Part shown: positions 8,754 through 16,948 of the stretch, in pieces | Layout of the letters: every line of letters begins with the position of its first letter | How positions within the stretch are numbered: the stretch's first letter is position 1 | Origin: Pseudomonas grandcourensis | Lineage (GTDB): Bacteria; Pseudomonadota; Gammaproteobacteria; Pseudomonadales; Pseudomonadaceae | Reading direction: 5' to 3' | NCBI RefSeq assembly: GCF_039909015.1 | Contig: NZ_CP150919.1 | Location: forward strand, 4,998,501 to 5,062,500 | Length of the DNA: 64,000 bases | Program-made: the position numbers and the translations under genes | The notes under the pieces: model-generated | Database searches by the model: none | What the model was told of the DNA's origin: nothing | The model's input: only the letters and a program-made list of their open reading frames with translations

Positions 8754-10400
8754 TCAGCCAGCAGCTTTAACCAGCAGATGATCGCCGAATTGCTCTCGAA
8801 GACGGTTCTTCTGGATCTTGCCCGTGGCACCTAATGGAATTGTGTCGACAAAGATCACATCATCCGGTGTCCACCATTTCGCGATCTTGCTTTCATAAAA
8901 GGCGAGCAATTCTTCTCGTGTCAGTGTTGCTTGCGGTTTCCTGACAACGATCAGCAGGGGGCGCTCGTCCCACTTGGCGTGTTTCGCGGCAATGCAGGCC
9001 GCCTGGGAGACTGCCGGATGGGCCATCGCAATGGTTTCCAATTCGATGGAACCTATCCATTCACCTCCTGACTTGATCACGTCTTTGCTGCGATCGGTGA
9101 TCTGCATGAAGCCATCGACATCGATGGTCGCCACATCGCCGGTTGGGAACCATCTTTGACCCGCTTGCTCAAGCAGCGGCGAACTGTCCCCGCTCCTGAA
9201 ATAATCGCGTACCACCCAAGGTCCACGCACCAGCAGGTCACCAGCAGTCACCCCATCCCAAGGCAGCTCCGCGCCGTCAACGTCAACGATTTTCATGTCG
9301 ACGCCGAATACCGCTCGGCCTTGCTTGGATTGCACGGCAAAACGTTCTATCGGGGACATTTCAACGTGCCTGGCCTTCAGGCTGCCGACCGTTCCGATGG
9401 GGCTCAATTCAGTCATCCCCCAGACGTGCAATACAGCTACGCCGTAGGTTTCCTGAAAGGTATGCAGCATGGATGGGGAACAGGCCGCACCACCAATGAT
9501 GCTGCGTTTCATGCTGGAGAATCGCTTGTCCGTTTTTTCCAGATAACCAAGGAGGTTTTGCCACACAGTCGGGACACCCGCGGACAAGGTCACCCGCTCG
9601 GCTTCAAGCAATTCGAATAGCGATTCTCCGTCCAGGGCCGGTCCGGGAAGCACAAGCTTTGCCCCGACCATGCATGCGATGTAGGGAAGTCCCCAGGCGT
9701 TGATATGAAACATCGGCACAACGGGCAAAATCACATCTTGTGCTGAACAATTCAGGGCGTCAGGCAGGGCGGCCGCATAGGTGTGCAGCACCGATGAGCG
9801 ATGACTGTACAAAACCCCTTTCGGGTTGCCTGTCGTGCCAGAGGTGTAGCAGAGCGTACTGGCGGCTTCCTCGTCGAAAATCGGCCAGGCATAGTCAGAG
9901 GATTCCCGTTGAAGCAGATCTTCATAGCACTGCAAGTTGTCGATGCCGGCGTCTTTCGGCATATACGCTTGATCGGTCATGGCGATGAACGCCTTGACCG
10001 TAGGGCAGCGCCCCGCGATGGTCTTGATCAACGGCAAGAAGGTCAGGTCGAAGAAGATGTACTGGTCTTCGGCGTGGTTGGCGATATAGGCGACCTGGTC
10101 TTCATGCAGACGCGGGTTGATGGTATGCACGATGGCACCCATACCGGATACGCCGTAGTACAACTCCAGATGACGGTGGCCGTTCCAGGCCAGCGTGCCG
10201 ATCCGGTCGGCGGGCTGGACCCCCAACCGGGTCAGCGCGCTGGCCAATTGGCGCGCGCGACGGTGGCAATCACGGAAAGTGTAGCGATGGATATCGCCCT
10301 CCACCCTACGAGAGACGATCTGCGTATCGCCGTGATGGCGGTCGGCATGCTCAATGAGCGAGGAGATCAACAGCGGCTTGTGCATCATCAAACCATTCAT
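8754..10400 (-). CDS. AMP-dependent acyl-CoA synthetase
   Basis: A 548-residue member of the ANL adenylating family. The P-loop-like motif [11 protein letters not shown] is clear, followed by [12 protein letters not shown] (A5-type motif), [14 protein letters not shown], and [12 protein letters not shown] near the C-terminus with the catalytic Lys. Overall it resembles medium- to long-chain fatty-acid or aryl-acid CoA ligases of the AlkK type. I chose ATG 10400 because AAAAGGAG lies upstream; the frame is open further but without a binding site. It follows the cupin gene on the same strand (gap about 180 bases) and probably activates the acid made by the upstream oxygenases. Confidence 0.9.
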   Translation of the reverse strand: MNGLMMHKPLLISSLIEHADRHHGDTQIVSRRVEGDIHRYTFRDCHRRARQLASALTRLGVQPADRIGTLAWNGHRHLELYYGVSGMGAIVHTINPRLHEDQVAYIANHAEDQYIFFDLTFLPLIKTIAGRCPTVKAFIAMTDQAYMPKDAGIDNLQCYEDLLQRESSDYAWPIFDEEAASTLCYTSGTTGNPKGVLYSHRSSVLHTYAAALPDALNCSAQDVILPVVPMFHINAWGLPYIACMVGAKLVLPGPALDGESLFELLEAERVTLSAGVPTVWQNLLGYLEKTDKRFSSMKRSIIGGAACSPSMLHTFQETYGVAVLHVWGMTELSPIGTVGSLKARHVEMSPIERFAVQSKQGRAVFGVDMKIVDVDGAELPWDGVTAGDLLVRGPWVVRDYFRSGDSSPLLEQAGQRWFPTGDVATIDVDGFMQITDRSKDVIKSGGEWIGSIELETIAMAHPAVSQAACIAAKHAKWDERPLLIVVRKPQATLTREELLAFYESKIAKWWTPDDVIFVDTIPLGATGKIQKNRLREQFGDHLLVKAAG

Positions 10401-10578
10401 GACAGCGCTCCTTTTATTTTTTGTTATTGGGGAGCGAGCAGGCGGCCGGGCACTTGTCAGATTTCGCATCAAGATCACGAACCGACACATCCTGTTCTCT
10501 CCGCTGAATTTTTACGATCTGATAACAATCCCGGCGGTCCCTTAAAGCCGGGTATGCCGGGACTCCATGAAATCCAGA

Positions 10579-11058
10579 TCAGTTGAATGCGGTCAGGTCT
10601 TTCGGTGCGATGTCATGCTGCTCGCAATAAGCCAGATAGCGATGCAATCCTGACTTCCAGTTTTCGAGCGCGACGATGTTGTCGTTGCCGTCCAAGAACG
10701 CGAGATCGCCATTCACCTGGACCAAGGTGAGTACGTATCCATCTATGCTGCCCGTACTGACGACTTCAGGCGTGTGAGTCGATCCAGCCGTCTCATATAC
10801 GATGCTGCCTGGGCCGGCGACCCAGTCATGTTCCTTGTATTTCCACTGGCCTTCGATCGTGTAGACCATCACTGTCCCCGTGTGATGGTGCTTGGGCAGT
10901 TGCATGTCGATCGGCGACTTCATCATGACAATCCACTCACCACGAATCGGATCAAGCTTGAAGTACTTCAGCAGAACGTTTTCGGCATAAGGGGTAAACG
11001 GAATCCATGGCAGGGATTCGCCATCGATGACGGCGGTGTCGACGTGTTCGTAGAGCAT
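10579..11058 (-). CDS. cupin protein, 2,4'-dihydroxyacetophenone dioxygenase family
   Basis: A 159-residue single-domain cupin. The metal ligands are visible in KHHHTGTVMVYTIEGQW (motif 1, with E) and in GSTHTPEV (motif 2 His). The sequence style matches the 2,4'-dihydroxyacetophenone dioxygenase family, whose founding member cleaves the side chain of a hydroxyacetophenone to 4-hydroxybenzoate and formate. The true substrate here may be another hydroxyketone. It lies between tauD copy 2 and the acyl-CoA ligase on the same strand and is likely in one operon with them. Confidence 0.8.
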   Translation of the reverse strand: MLYEHVDTAVIDGESLPWIPFTPYAENVLLKYFKLDPIRGEWIVMMKSPIDMQLPKHHHTGTVMVYTIEGQWKYKEHDWVAGPGSIVYETAGSTHTPEVVSTGSIDGYVLTLVQVNGDLAFLDGNDNIVALENWKSGLHRYLAYCEQHDIAPKDLTAFN

Positions 11059-11110
11059 AGGTAACTCCGTTAATTGTTGTTGTGGTTGGGATTTTTCGGC
11101 GGCCGGGATC

Positions 11111-11136
11111 GCCCGACCATCGTTGATGATCGGGTG
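11111..11136. terminator. hairpin between tauD copy 2 and the cupin gene
   Basis: CCCGA-C-CATC, a GTT loop and GATG-A-TCGGG form a stable hairpin with one mismatch. No T-run follows on the transcribed strand, so it may be an attenuating or mRNA-processing structure, not a full terminator. Confidence 0.3.
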
Positions 11137-11162
11137 CCCAGCTGTCTGTCACGCAGTCAGGT

Positions 11163-12125
11163 TCAGGTCAGCGGGGTGCCCGCGAGGGTGGCGCGCAGCA
11201 TCTTTCTTGGCGCATTGCCGTAGTCCGCCACTGCGTAGTGCTGGACTTGCAGGTTGTCCCACATGGCAACCGTATTGGTTCGCCATTTCAGACGTACCTG
11301 GTACTCCGGAATAGCGGCTTGGGAGATCAGGTAGTTCATCAGATGATGAGCCTCGGGCATGAAGTCCTGGCCGTAGCGAATGTCCTCGAAGTTGAAGAAG
11401 TTCGCGAAATGGGTGGTGAACGCGGAGTTGACGAACAACACCTTTTCGCCTGTCTCAGGATGGGTAAGTACCACCGGATGTTCAGCAGAAGGGTTTTTCA
11501 CGGCCATGGCGTGACGTTCTTCGCGGGGCAATTGGGCGCCAAAGGTCTGCTCGGAACCGTGCTTTGCGTACAGACCCTCGATCCGTTGCTTAATGGCGTT
11601 TGGCAGGTTTTCGTAAGCCATCACCATGTTGGAAAAGAGGGTGTCTCCGCCGGTGTCAGGACCCATTTCGCAGCGCAATACCGCTCCGCGCGGCGGTGCT
11701 TTTTTATAGGTGACATCGGCATGCCAGAGATTTTCGCGGCTGGCCTTTTCAACATAGCTCTTGGGTTTGCTTGGGTCGAGGTTACGGTACAGCATCAGCA
11801 ACTTGTCCGCTTCCGGGTGGCTCGGCGCCAGGGGATGGGCTTCCAGTTCAGCGAATTGCGCAGCGAAGTGCTGTTGTTCCAGGGGGGTGATGTCCTGGTC
11901 GCGAAAGAACAGCACTTTGTGCTTTAGCCACAGCGCCCGGATTTCCGCGATCAGTTCCGGATCATGGGCCGCATCGGCCAGATTGACGTTGCTCAGTTCA
12001 GCACCGATGGCGGGGGAGCAAATCTCCACTTTGATCGAATGCTGACGCACTGATGACCGGATAGTGGCCGGTGCCGTGGGGGTAAGGGGTGAAGGCGTGT
12101 CTTGGGCTGCGGCGACTGTTGTCAT
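11163..12125 (-). CDS. TauD/TfdA-family Fe(II)/2-oxoglutarate dioxygenase (copy 2)
   Basis: A 320-residue paralogue of the enzyme at 5443-6300, with the same blocks: LWHADVTYKKAPPRGAVLRC (metal His and Asp), GGDTLFSNM, HPETGEKVLFVN, MWDNLQVQHYAVADYG (second His) and a C-terminal RKMLRATLAG with the 2-oxoglutarate Arg. The ATG at 12125 has TTGGAG eight bases upstream; the TTG at 12137 is itself part of that binding site and is not a likely start. Compared with copy 1 it has about 35 extra N-terminal residues rich in Ala, Pro and Thr. The two copies share the upstream direct-repeat box. They could act on successive or alternative substrates of one pathway. Confidence 0.88.
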   Translation of the reverse strand: MTTVAAAQDTPSPLTPTAPATIRSSVRQHSIKVEICSPAIGAELSNVNLADAAHDPELIAEIRALWLKHKVLFFRDQDITPLEQQHFAAQFAELEAHPLAPSHPEADKLLMLYRNLDPSKPKSYVEKASRENLWHADVTYKKAPPRGAVLRCEMGPDTGGDTLFSNMVMAYENLPNAIKQRIEGLYAKHGSEQTFGAQLPREERHAMAVKNPSAEHPVVLTHPETGEKVLFVNSAFTTHFANFFNFEDIRYGQDFMPEAHHLMNYLISQAAIPEYQVRLKWRTNTVAMWDNLQVQHYAVADYGNAPRKMLRATLAGTPLT

Positions 12126-12251
12126 TGTTGTCTCCAATCCGAGCTGAACGACGGTGCGCTATAAGAGCATCCGGTGTAGGTAACTGCCCCCTGCCAGTGA
12201 TTGAGGGTTGTCCTACAGTAGCTATTTCAGTCGCAGGACTATGGGCGAAGC

Positions 12252-12277
12252 GGGACATTTACTTAGCATTCTGGGAC
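12252..12277 (-). promoter_or_regulatory. putative AraC-protein operator, site 2
   Basis: GGGACA, CTTAGC and TGGGAC occur with the same 21-bp half-site spacing as at 6471. The box lies about 127 bp upstream of tauD copy 2 and in the same orientation relative to its gene. Confidence 0.55.
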
Positions 12278-12334
12278 GCACAAGGGTGGGAAACGAACAT
12301 TGTTGTGAGCAGGTCGGAGAGTCCGCTTTTGGCC

Positions 12335-12366
12335 GATTTCTGCCCTTCGCGACGGGCAGAAATCGA
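12335..12366. repeat. perfect 12-bp hairpin, dispersed Pseudomonas-type repeat
   Basis: CGATTTCTGCCC and its complement flank an 8-base loop. Variants of the same unit (GGGCAGAAATCGGCC and TGCCTGTCGCGACAGGCAG) occur at 13816-13836, 31208-31218, 32946-32960 and 35541-35555. Two IS1182-family elements are inserted at the edge of such units. Confidence 0.5.
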
Positions 12367-12586
12367 CCAGGAGCAGTCTGTCGCTACGGGTAGAAAACGG
12401 CCCATTGCGACTTAAGGCGTCAAACTATTCAACGCTTGGAGCGCTTTGTAGAAAGCGTTTGGCGACAAGGCTTCCAATCACTACCCCTTTCGAGTAACCC
12501 ACCTTGGTAATAGGCCGCAACAGCCTGTATCACTAACCTGTCCTCTCCCGAACATCACGGTCCTGAAGCAGGCCAGGAGTGTCACA

Positions 12587-13690
12587 TTGTGTCGTTACCG
12601 CTCGTCTTTGAACCTCGGAATCAGCACCTGTCTGTCGGCCTGGATAACGACCGCAACAGCTGATACGCCCACCGTGCACGTGTACAACTGGTACGACTAC
12701 ATCGGTCCGACCACCCTCCAGGATTTCAAGCGCGACACGGGTATTGAGCCTGTGTATGACACCTTTGACAGCGGCGAAGTACTGGAGGCCAAGCTGATGA
12801 CCGGCCATAGCGGTTATGACGTGGTGGTGGCCAGTAACTTCATCCTGCCCGCCCTGATCAAGGCCGGTGCCTTGCAAAAGCTCGACCGCAGCCAACTGCC
12901 CAATCTGAAACACATCGACCCGATACTTTTGGAAAAGCTTCGCGCGAACGACCCTGACAACCAATACGCCATACCTTACCTATGGGGCACCGATGGGATT
13001 GGCTACAACGTTGAAAAGGTCCGCGCCGTCCTGGGTGACCAGGCACCGGTGAACTCATGGGACCTGCTGTTCAAAGAAGAGAACCTGGCCAAACTCAGTC
13101 AATGTGGGGTGGGAATTCTGGACGCGCCCGCCGAGATCATGCCGATCGCCCTGCACTACCTTGGCCTCCCTCCCAACAGCAGCAACCCCGATGATTATAA
13201 AAAAGCCGAAGCGCTGATGCTGAAGCTGCGCCCGTACATCACCTATTTCAATTCGTCGAAGATCGGCAGCGACTTGGCCAACGGCGATATCTGCGTGGCC
13301 CTGACCTGGTCCGGTGCGGTATTCGGTGCGAAGCAGGCCGCCAACGAAGCCGGAAAAGGAGTAAAAATCGAATACAGCATCCCCGTCGAAGGTGCACCGC
13401 TGTGGTCCGATAACCTGGTACTGGTGAAAGACGGCAGCCACCCGGAGCATGGGCTGGCCTTCATCAACTACATGCTGCGCCCGGAAGTGATTGCGCCTGC
13501 TACCGATCTGGCGCTCACCGCCAACGCCAACAAAGACGCGACAGCGCTCGTCTCGGCTGAAGTGAACGACAACCCGAACATCTACCCCACTGCGCAAGTG
13601 ATAGCCACGCTGTTCACCCTGCAACCGCAGTCCCATGCGGTGGATCGTGTCCGTACGCGCTCCTGGAGCAATATCAAGAACGGCAACTGA
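12587..13690 (+). CDS. periplasmic polyamine-type substrate-binding protein (PotF/SpuD-like)
   Basis: A 367-residue extracellular solute-binding protein. An N-terminal signal peptide (about residues 1-24, ending near ATADTPTV) is followed by VHVYNWYDYIG, the classic start of PotF/SpuD/SpuE proteins, and by SGYDVVVASNF, PYLWGTDGIGYN and WSGAV blocks. Such proteins deliver putrescine, spermidine or related amines to an ABC importer. No permease or ATPase gene is nearby, so it is an orphan and may also act as a sensor partner. The start is probably TTG at 12587 (AGGAG eight bases upstream). The gene is close to the tauD cluster but on the other strand. Confidence 0.85.
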   Translation: MCRYRSSLNLGISTCLSAWITTATADTPTVHVYNWYDYIGPTTLQDFKRDTGIEPVYDTFDSGEVLEAKLMTGHSGYDVVVASNFILPALIKAGALQKLDRSQLPNLKHIDPILLEKLRANDPDNQYAIPYLWGTDGIGYNVEKVRAVLGDQAPVNSWDLLFKEENLAKLSQCGVGILDAPAEIMPIALHYLGLPPNSSNPDDYKKAEALMLKLRPYITYFNSSKIGSDLANGDICVALTWSGAVFGAKQAANEAGKGVKIEYSIPVEGAPLWSDNLVLVKDGSHPEHGLAFINYMLRPEVIAPATDLALTANANKDATALVSAEVNDNPNIYPTAQVIATLFTLQPQSHAVDRVRTRSWSNIKNGN

Positions 13691-13836
13691 GCGGACATCA
13701 GCGATGTTGTTTCTGGTCGCGACTGAAGAGCAATCGGCACGCTGCCGGGGCTAGATACCGCCACCTTGCTCTACGCCTTGCATCGGGCCGGTTGGCCGGG
13801 GCGGAAACCGCCATTCACGACGGGCAGAGATCGGCC

Positions 13837-15445
13837 GATTCTGTTGAAAAAGTCGGATTTTCAGCTGGCCTGAACTAAGGCACGACCACCATCGGAGAAC
13901 CTACTCACCACATCGAGTGGTTTCTCGGCTCTTCGTTGACCTTTGCTGCTCTGTTATTGGGTTAATTTGAGGTTTTTTGCTTCGTGCAGGCGCACCTATC
14001 CCGTGGCAGGTGGCCCTTGAGATGTAAATTTGGCCAGCCGTCGCAGGTTCTGCACCGCAGCGGCCAGCGTGAATTCATCAGTCGCGCCACTCATGCCACG
14101 TAGTCGCAGGCGATCCAATTTCAGGATGCGCTTGAGGTGGGCAAACAACATTTCGACCTTCTTACGTTCGTGGCGAGAGCGCACGTACCCAGGTGTCGCT
14201 GCGATTCGCCGAGCCACATCGCGCGCGGCTTCATGGACGCTGCGGGCGATCTTGCGGCACGCAGTGTTCGGGCAGCACTTGGCTTTCATCAGACAGGCAA
14301 CGCAGTCGGTCTGCCGGGATCGGAAGATAATGGTGTTGGCTTTGGTGACGTGTGAACGCTCATTTTTGAAGGCTCGCCATTCGCTGCGCAATGGGTTTCC
14401 GGCCGGGCAGCGGTATTCCTCAGCCTCTTCATTCCAGTGGAAATCGTTGCTCGAAAAACTGTTGTTCTTGCGCTCGGTTTTGTCCCACACCGGCACATGC
14501 GGCTCGATGTCTTTTTCCTCCACCATCCAGGCCAGCATCGGCGCGGTGCCGTAAGCGGTGTCGCCAATAAGGCGCTCCGGCTTGATGTCGAACTGCGCTT
14601 CGACCCGTTCGATCATCGTCTTGGTGCTCTCGACTTCTGCGGTTCGATGAGCCGGTGTGGGTTCCACGTCCATGATCACGCCGTGCTCGGTATCGATCAG
14701 ATAATTCGTGGAATAAGCGTAGAACGCTGGGCCACCTGGAGCTGCGGTCCAGCGGGCTTGAGGATCAGTCAGCGATAGGCGCTTCGGTAGCGTTTCGGCC
14801 AGAGCCTCTTCATCGAGTGCCTCAAGATACTCACGCACGGCGCGGGTGCTCAGGGCCGGATCGTTCCAGTTGACCGGTTCATCACCCGGTACACCGCGCT
14901 GCCGGCTGGCATCCGCTTTGATGATGCTGGCGTCCACGGCAAAGCCTTCGCCCTTGACCAGGCCGGCGTCCATGCAACGACGCAGCACTTCGTTGAACAG
15001 CCAGCGAAACAAATCGCTGTCCCGAAAACGGCCGTGCCTATTTTTGGAAAAGGTCGAGTGATTGGGGACTTCATCTTCAAGGCTTAACCGGCAGAACCAG
15101 CGATACGCCAGGTTCAAATGGGCTTCTTCGCACAGCCGACGCTCTGAGCGAATGCCGTAGCAATAGCCCACGATCAGCATGCGGATCATCAACTCAGGGT
15201 CAATCGACGGACGCCCAATTGGGCTGTAAAAATCGGCGAGGTAATGGCGCAAGTCGCTCAGATCGAGACACCGATCAATGCTACGCAGAAGGTGATTGGC
15301 GGGGATGTGGTCTTCAAGGTTGAACGAGTAAAACAGCCGTTCCTGCCCACTCGATAACTGTCCCATCATGCTGCGTGCTTCCCTGCTGGCCAATGCAGAG
15401 ATTTTGCCGCAGGCCAGACAGGGGAGCTACTTTTTCAACAGAATC
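13837..15445 (-). mobile_element. IS1182-family insertion sequence, copy A
   Basis: Terminal inverted repeats GATTCTGTTGAAAAAGT start at 13837 and end at 15445. The element is flanked by a 4-bp direct repeat GGCC (13833-13836 and 15446-15449), a fitting target duplication. It encodes one transposase on the minus strand. It is inserted in a copy of the dispersed repeat (CGACGGGCAGAGATCGGCC before, GGCCAAAAGCAGCC after). Confidence 0.85.
13996..15369 (-). CDS. IS1182-family transposase (copy A)
   Basis: A DDE transposase of about 457 residues. The N-terminal DUF772-type domain carries PIGRPSIDPELMIRMLIVGY, then AVDASIIKADASR with the first catalytic Asp, ERLIGDTAYGTA with the second Asp, and a cysteine cluster (DCVACLMKAKCCPN) before the C-terminal RKKVEMLFAHLKRILKLDRL with the catalytic Glu. 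The frame is intact. The start is uncertain: ATG 15369 or 15366 is preferred, and an upstream TTG (15393) is possible. Confidence 0.93.
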   Translation of the reverse strand: MMGQLSSGQERLFYSFNLEDHIPANHLLRSIDRCLDLSDLRHYLADFYSPIGRPSIDPELMIRMLIVGYCYGIRSERRLCEEAHLNLAYRWFCRLSLEDEVPNHSTFSKNRHGRFRDSDLFRWLFNEVLRRCMDAGLVKGEGFAVDASIIKADASRQRGVPGDEPVNWNDPALSTRAVREYLEALDEEALAETLPKRLSLTDPQARWTAAPGGPAFYAYSTNYLIDTEHGVIMDVEPTPAHRTAEVESTKTMIERVEAQFDIKPERLIGDTAYGTAPMLAWMVEEKDIEPHVPVWDKTERKNNSFSSNDFHWNEEAEEYRCPAGNPLRSEWRAFKNERSHVTKANTIIFRSRQTDCVACLMKAKCCPNTACRKIARSVHEAARDVARRIAATPGYVRSRHERKKVEMLFAHLKRILKLDRLRLRGMSGATDEFTLAAAVQNLRRLAKFTSQGPPATG

Positions 15446-15529
15446 GGCCAAAAGCAGCCGTTCAGCCCTTCGCGTGCAGCCACCCATAGCGCCATAGATA
15501 GCTGCGTTCGTAAGTGATCAAACGTAATC

Positions 15530-16405
15530 TCACTCAACCAAGCCTTCTCGAACCATGTCGAAGAAGGTGGTCAGGATACGCCGTGAACTCTGCGCGCGCA
15601 GGCAGACCAGAGTCTCGGTGAAGCGACGCGGGCAATCGATGATGGGCAAACCACGAAGACGCGAGTCCGAGCCAAGCTCGGCCGCCGACACGACACCAAC
15701 GCCCATGCCAATCGCCACGGCCTCACGAGCCGCCTCACGCCCTTCCACTTCGATCGCCTTGCGAATATGCAGGCCCGCCGCTGTCATTTCCTCCTCCAGG
15801 GATAGGCGGGTGACCGAACCTTTTTCCCGAAGAACCAAGGGCGTGTCGTCCAGATCAGCGAGGCTGATTGATTGGCGTTGTGCCCAAGGATGGTCAAGCG
15901 CAACGAAAGCGTGCATCGGATCGCTCCGTAGGTGCAATGTCTGAAGGCGTTCATCTTCGATGTTGCGCCCTAGCAGGGCAATGTCTGCCTGATGGCCGAA
16001 CAACCGTTGCAGCACCTCATCAGTATTGGCGGTTTCAATCTTCACATCGATACCGGGGTAGCGACTGCAAAAGCGTGCGACATAAGGCAACACATGCACC
16101 GGCGCATCCACCGCCAGATTCAAGGTTCCAGTCGAGAGGGTGCGGTAGTCCATCAGCATGTCGTGGGCATCCACACTGATATCGAACAGACGCCGGGTCA
16201 TGCCGAACAGCCGTTCCCCCACTTCCGTCAAGCGCACCAGACGCTTGTCACGGTAGAACACCATCACCCCGTAGTAATCCTCAAGTTTGCGAACCTGATC
16301 GGACACCGCCGGTTGAGACAGGCAAAGCTGTTCGGCCGCCCGCGTGAAACTGCCGTTGACTGCGACGGCGTGGAAAGCCTTGAGCTGGGTATGGGAAATA
16401 GTCAT
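15530..16405 (-). CDS. LysR-family regulator, probable regulator of aminophosphonate genes
   Basis: A 291-residue LysR-type regulator. The helix-turn-helix lies in the first 60 residues (GSFTRAAEQLCLSQPAVSDQVRKLE), followed by a type-2 periplasmic-binding co-inducer domain. It is divergent from the ridA-like gene. The motif TAAATCGATTT lies in the shared promoter (16448-16458) and again 75 bp upstream of phnW (21431-21441), so I infer that it controls both the RidA/oxidase pair and the phnW operon. Its inducer may be AEP or phosphonoacetaldehyde. Confidence 0.88.
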   Translation of the reverse strand: MTISHTQLKAFHAVAVNGSFTRAAEQLCLSQPAVSDQVRKLEDYYGVMVFYRDKRLVRLTEVGERLFGMTRRLFDISVDAHDMLMDYRTLSTGTLNLAVDAPVHVLPYVARFCSRYPGIDVKIETANTDEVLQRLFGHQADIALLGRNIEDERLQTLHLRSDPMHAFVALDHPWAQRQSISLADLDDTPLVLREKGSVTRLSLEEEMTAAGLHIRKAIEVEGREAAREAVAIGMGVGVVSAAELGSDSRLRGLPIIDCPRRFTETLVCLRAQSSRRILTTFFDMVREGLVE

Positions 16406-16447
16406 TGGGGAAGTCTTTGCATAGGTTCAACTTATTCATGCATACGT

Positions 16448-16458
16448 TAAATCGATTT
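16448..16458. promoter_or_regulatory. putative LysR-regulator site between lysR and ridA
   Basis: TAAATCGATTT, containing the palindrome AAATCGATTT, followed by an AT-rich TTATTTAT. The same 11 bases recur upstream of phnW. It lies 43 bp upstream of the lysR start and 95 bp upstream of the ridA start. Confidence 0.5.
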
Positions 16459-16552
16459 TATTTATAAACGATGGACTGCAAACATGGTTTTCGCAAGTCC
16501 ACAGAGCACTGTCTTCAACAGTGCCGCCCCTCGTACCCACCGGGAATGCTTG

Positions 16553-16903
16553 ATGGAAATTGAACGTTTCGCCGCGATAAAACGCCGTTCGGACATGGTC
16601 CGGTATGAGAACCACCTCTACATCGGTGGCCAGGTTGCCACGGACCTCAGTGGCGATATCGAGGCACAGACCCACGAGGTACTCGCCGGTATCGAGCAGC
16701 TATTGCTCAGTGCAGGTAGTAGCCGCAAGCAAGTGCTTTCGGTGCGTATCCTGCTCGCCCATCGCGAGGACTACGCAGGACTCAACAAGGTCTGGGACGA
16801 GTTCTTTCCCGAGGGCCATGCCCCCACGCGAGCTTGCACCCTAGCGGATTTAATCGACCCCGGTTGGCGCGTGGAAATGATTGTGGTCGCCGCGTGCGCC
16901 TGA
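16553..16903 (+). CDS. RidA-family enamine/imine deaminase
   Basis: A 116-residue protein of the RidA/YjgF family, from the ATG at 16553; an upstream frame start at 16484 would add 23 residues that the family lacks. It shows YIGGQVATDLSGD near residue 25, VRILLAHREDYAGLN, and the C-terminal PTRACTLADLIDP with the conserved Arg that binds the imine carboxylate. RidA proteins hydrolyse reactive imines made by PLP enzymes and amine oxidases. It is followed after 45 bases by an FAD amine oxidase, so it probably clears the imine product of that enzyme. Confidence 0.88.
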   Translation: MEIERFAAIKRRSDMVRYENHLYIGGQVATDLSGDIEAQTHEVLAGIEQLLLSAGSSRKQVLSVRILLAHREDYAGLNKVWDEFFPEGHAPTRACTLADLIDPGWRVEMIVVAACA

Positions 16904-16948
16904 TTGCGTCCTGACTATTGCCCTGAAACGATCAACGGAGATGACCCA

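Larger units (their letters stand above)
12138..12586. other. intergenic region with operator and dispersed-repeat hairpin
   Basis: This stretch holds the AraC-type box (12252-12277), the looser TGTCCT/AGGAC pair at 12209-12239, and a long hairpin at 12335-12366. I see no gene in it. Confidence 0.5.
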
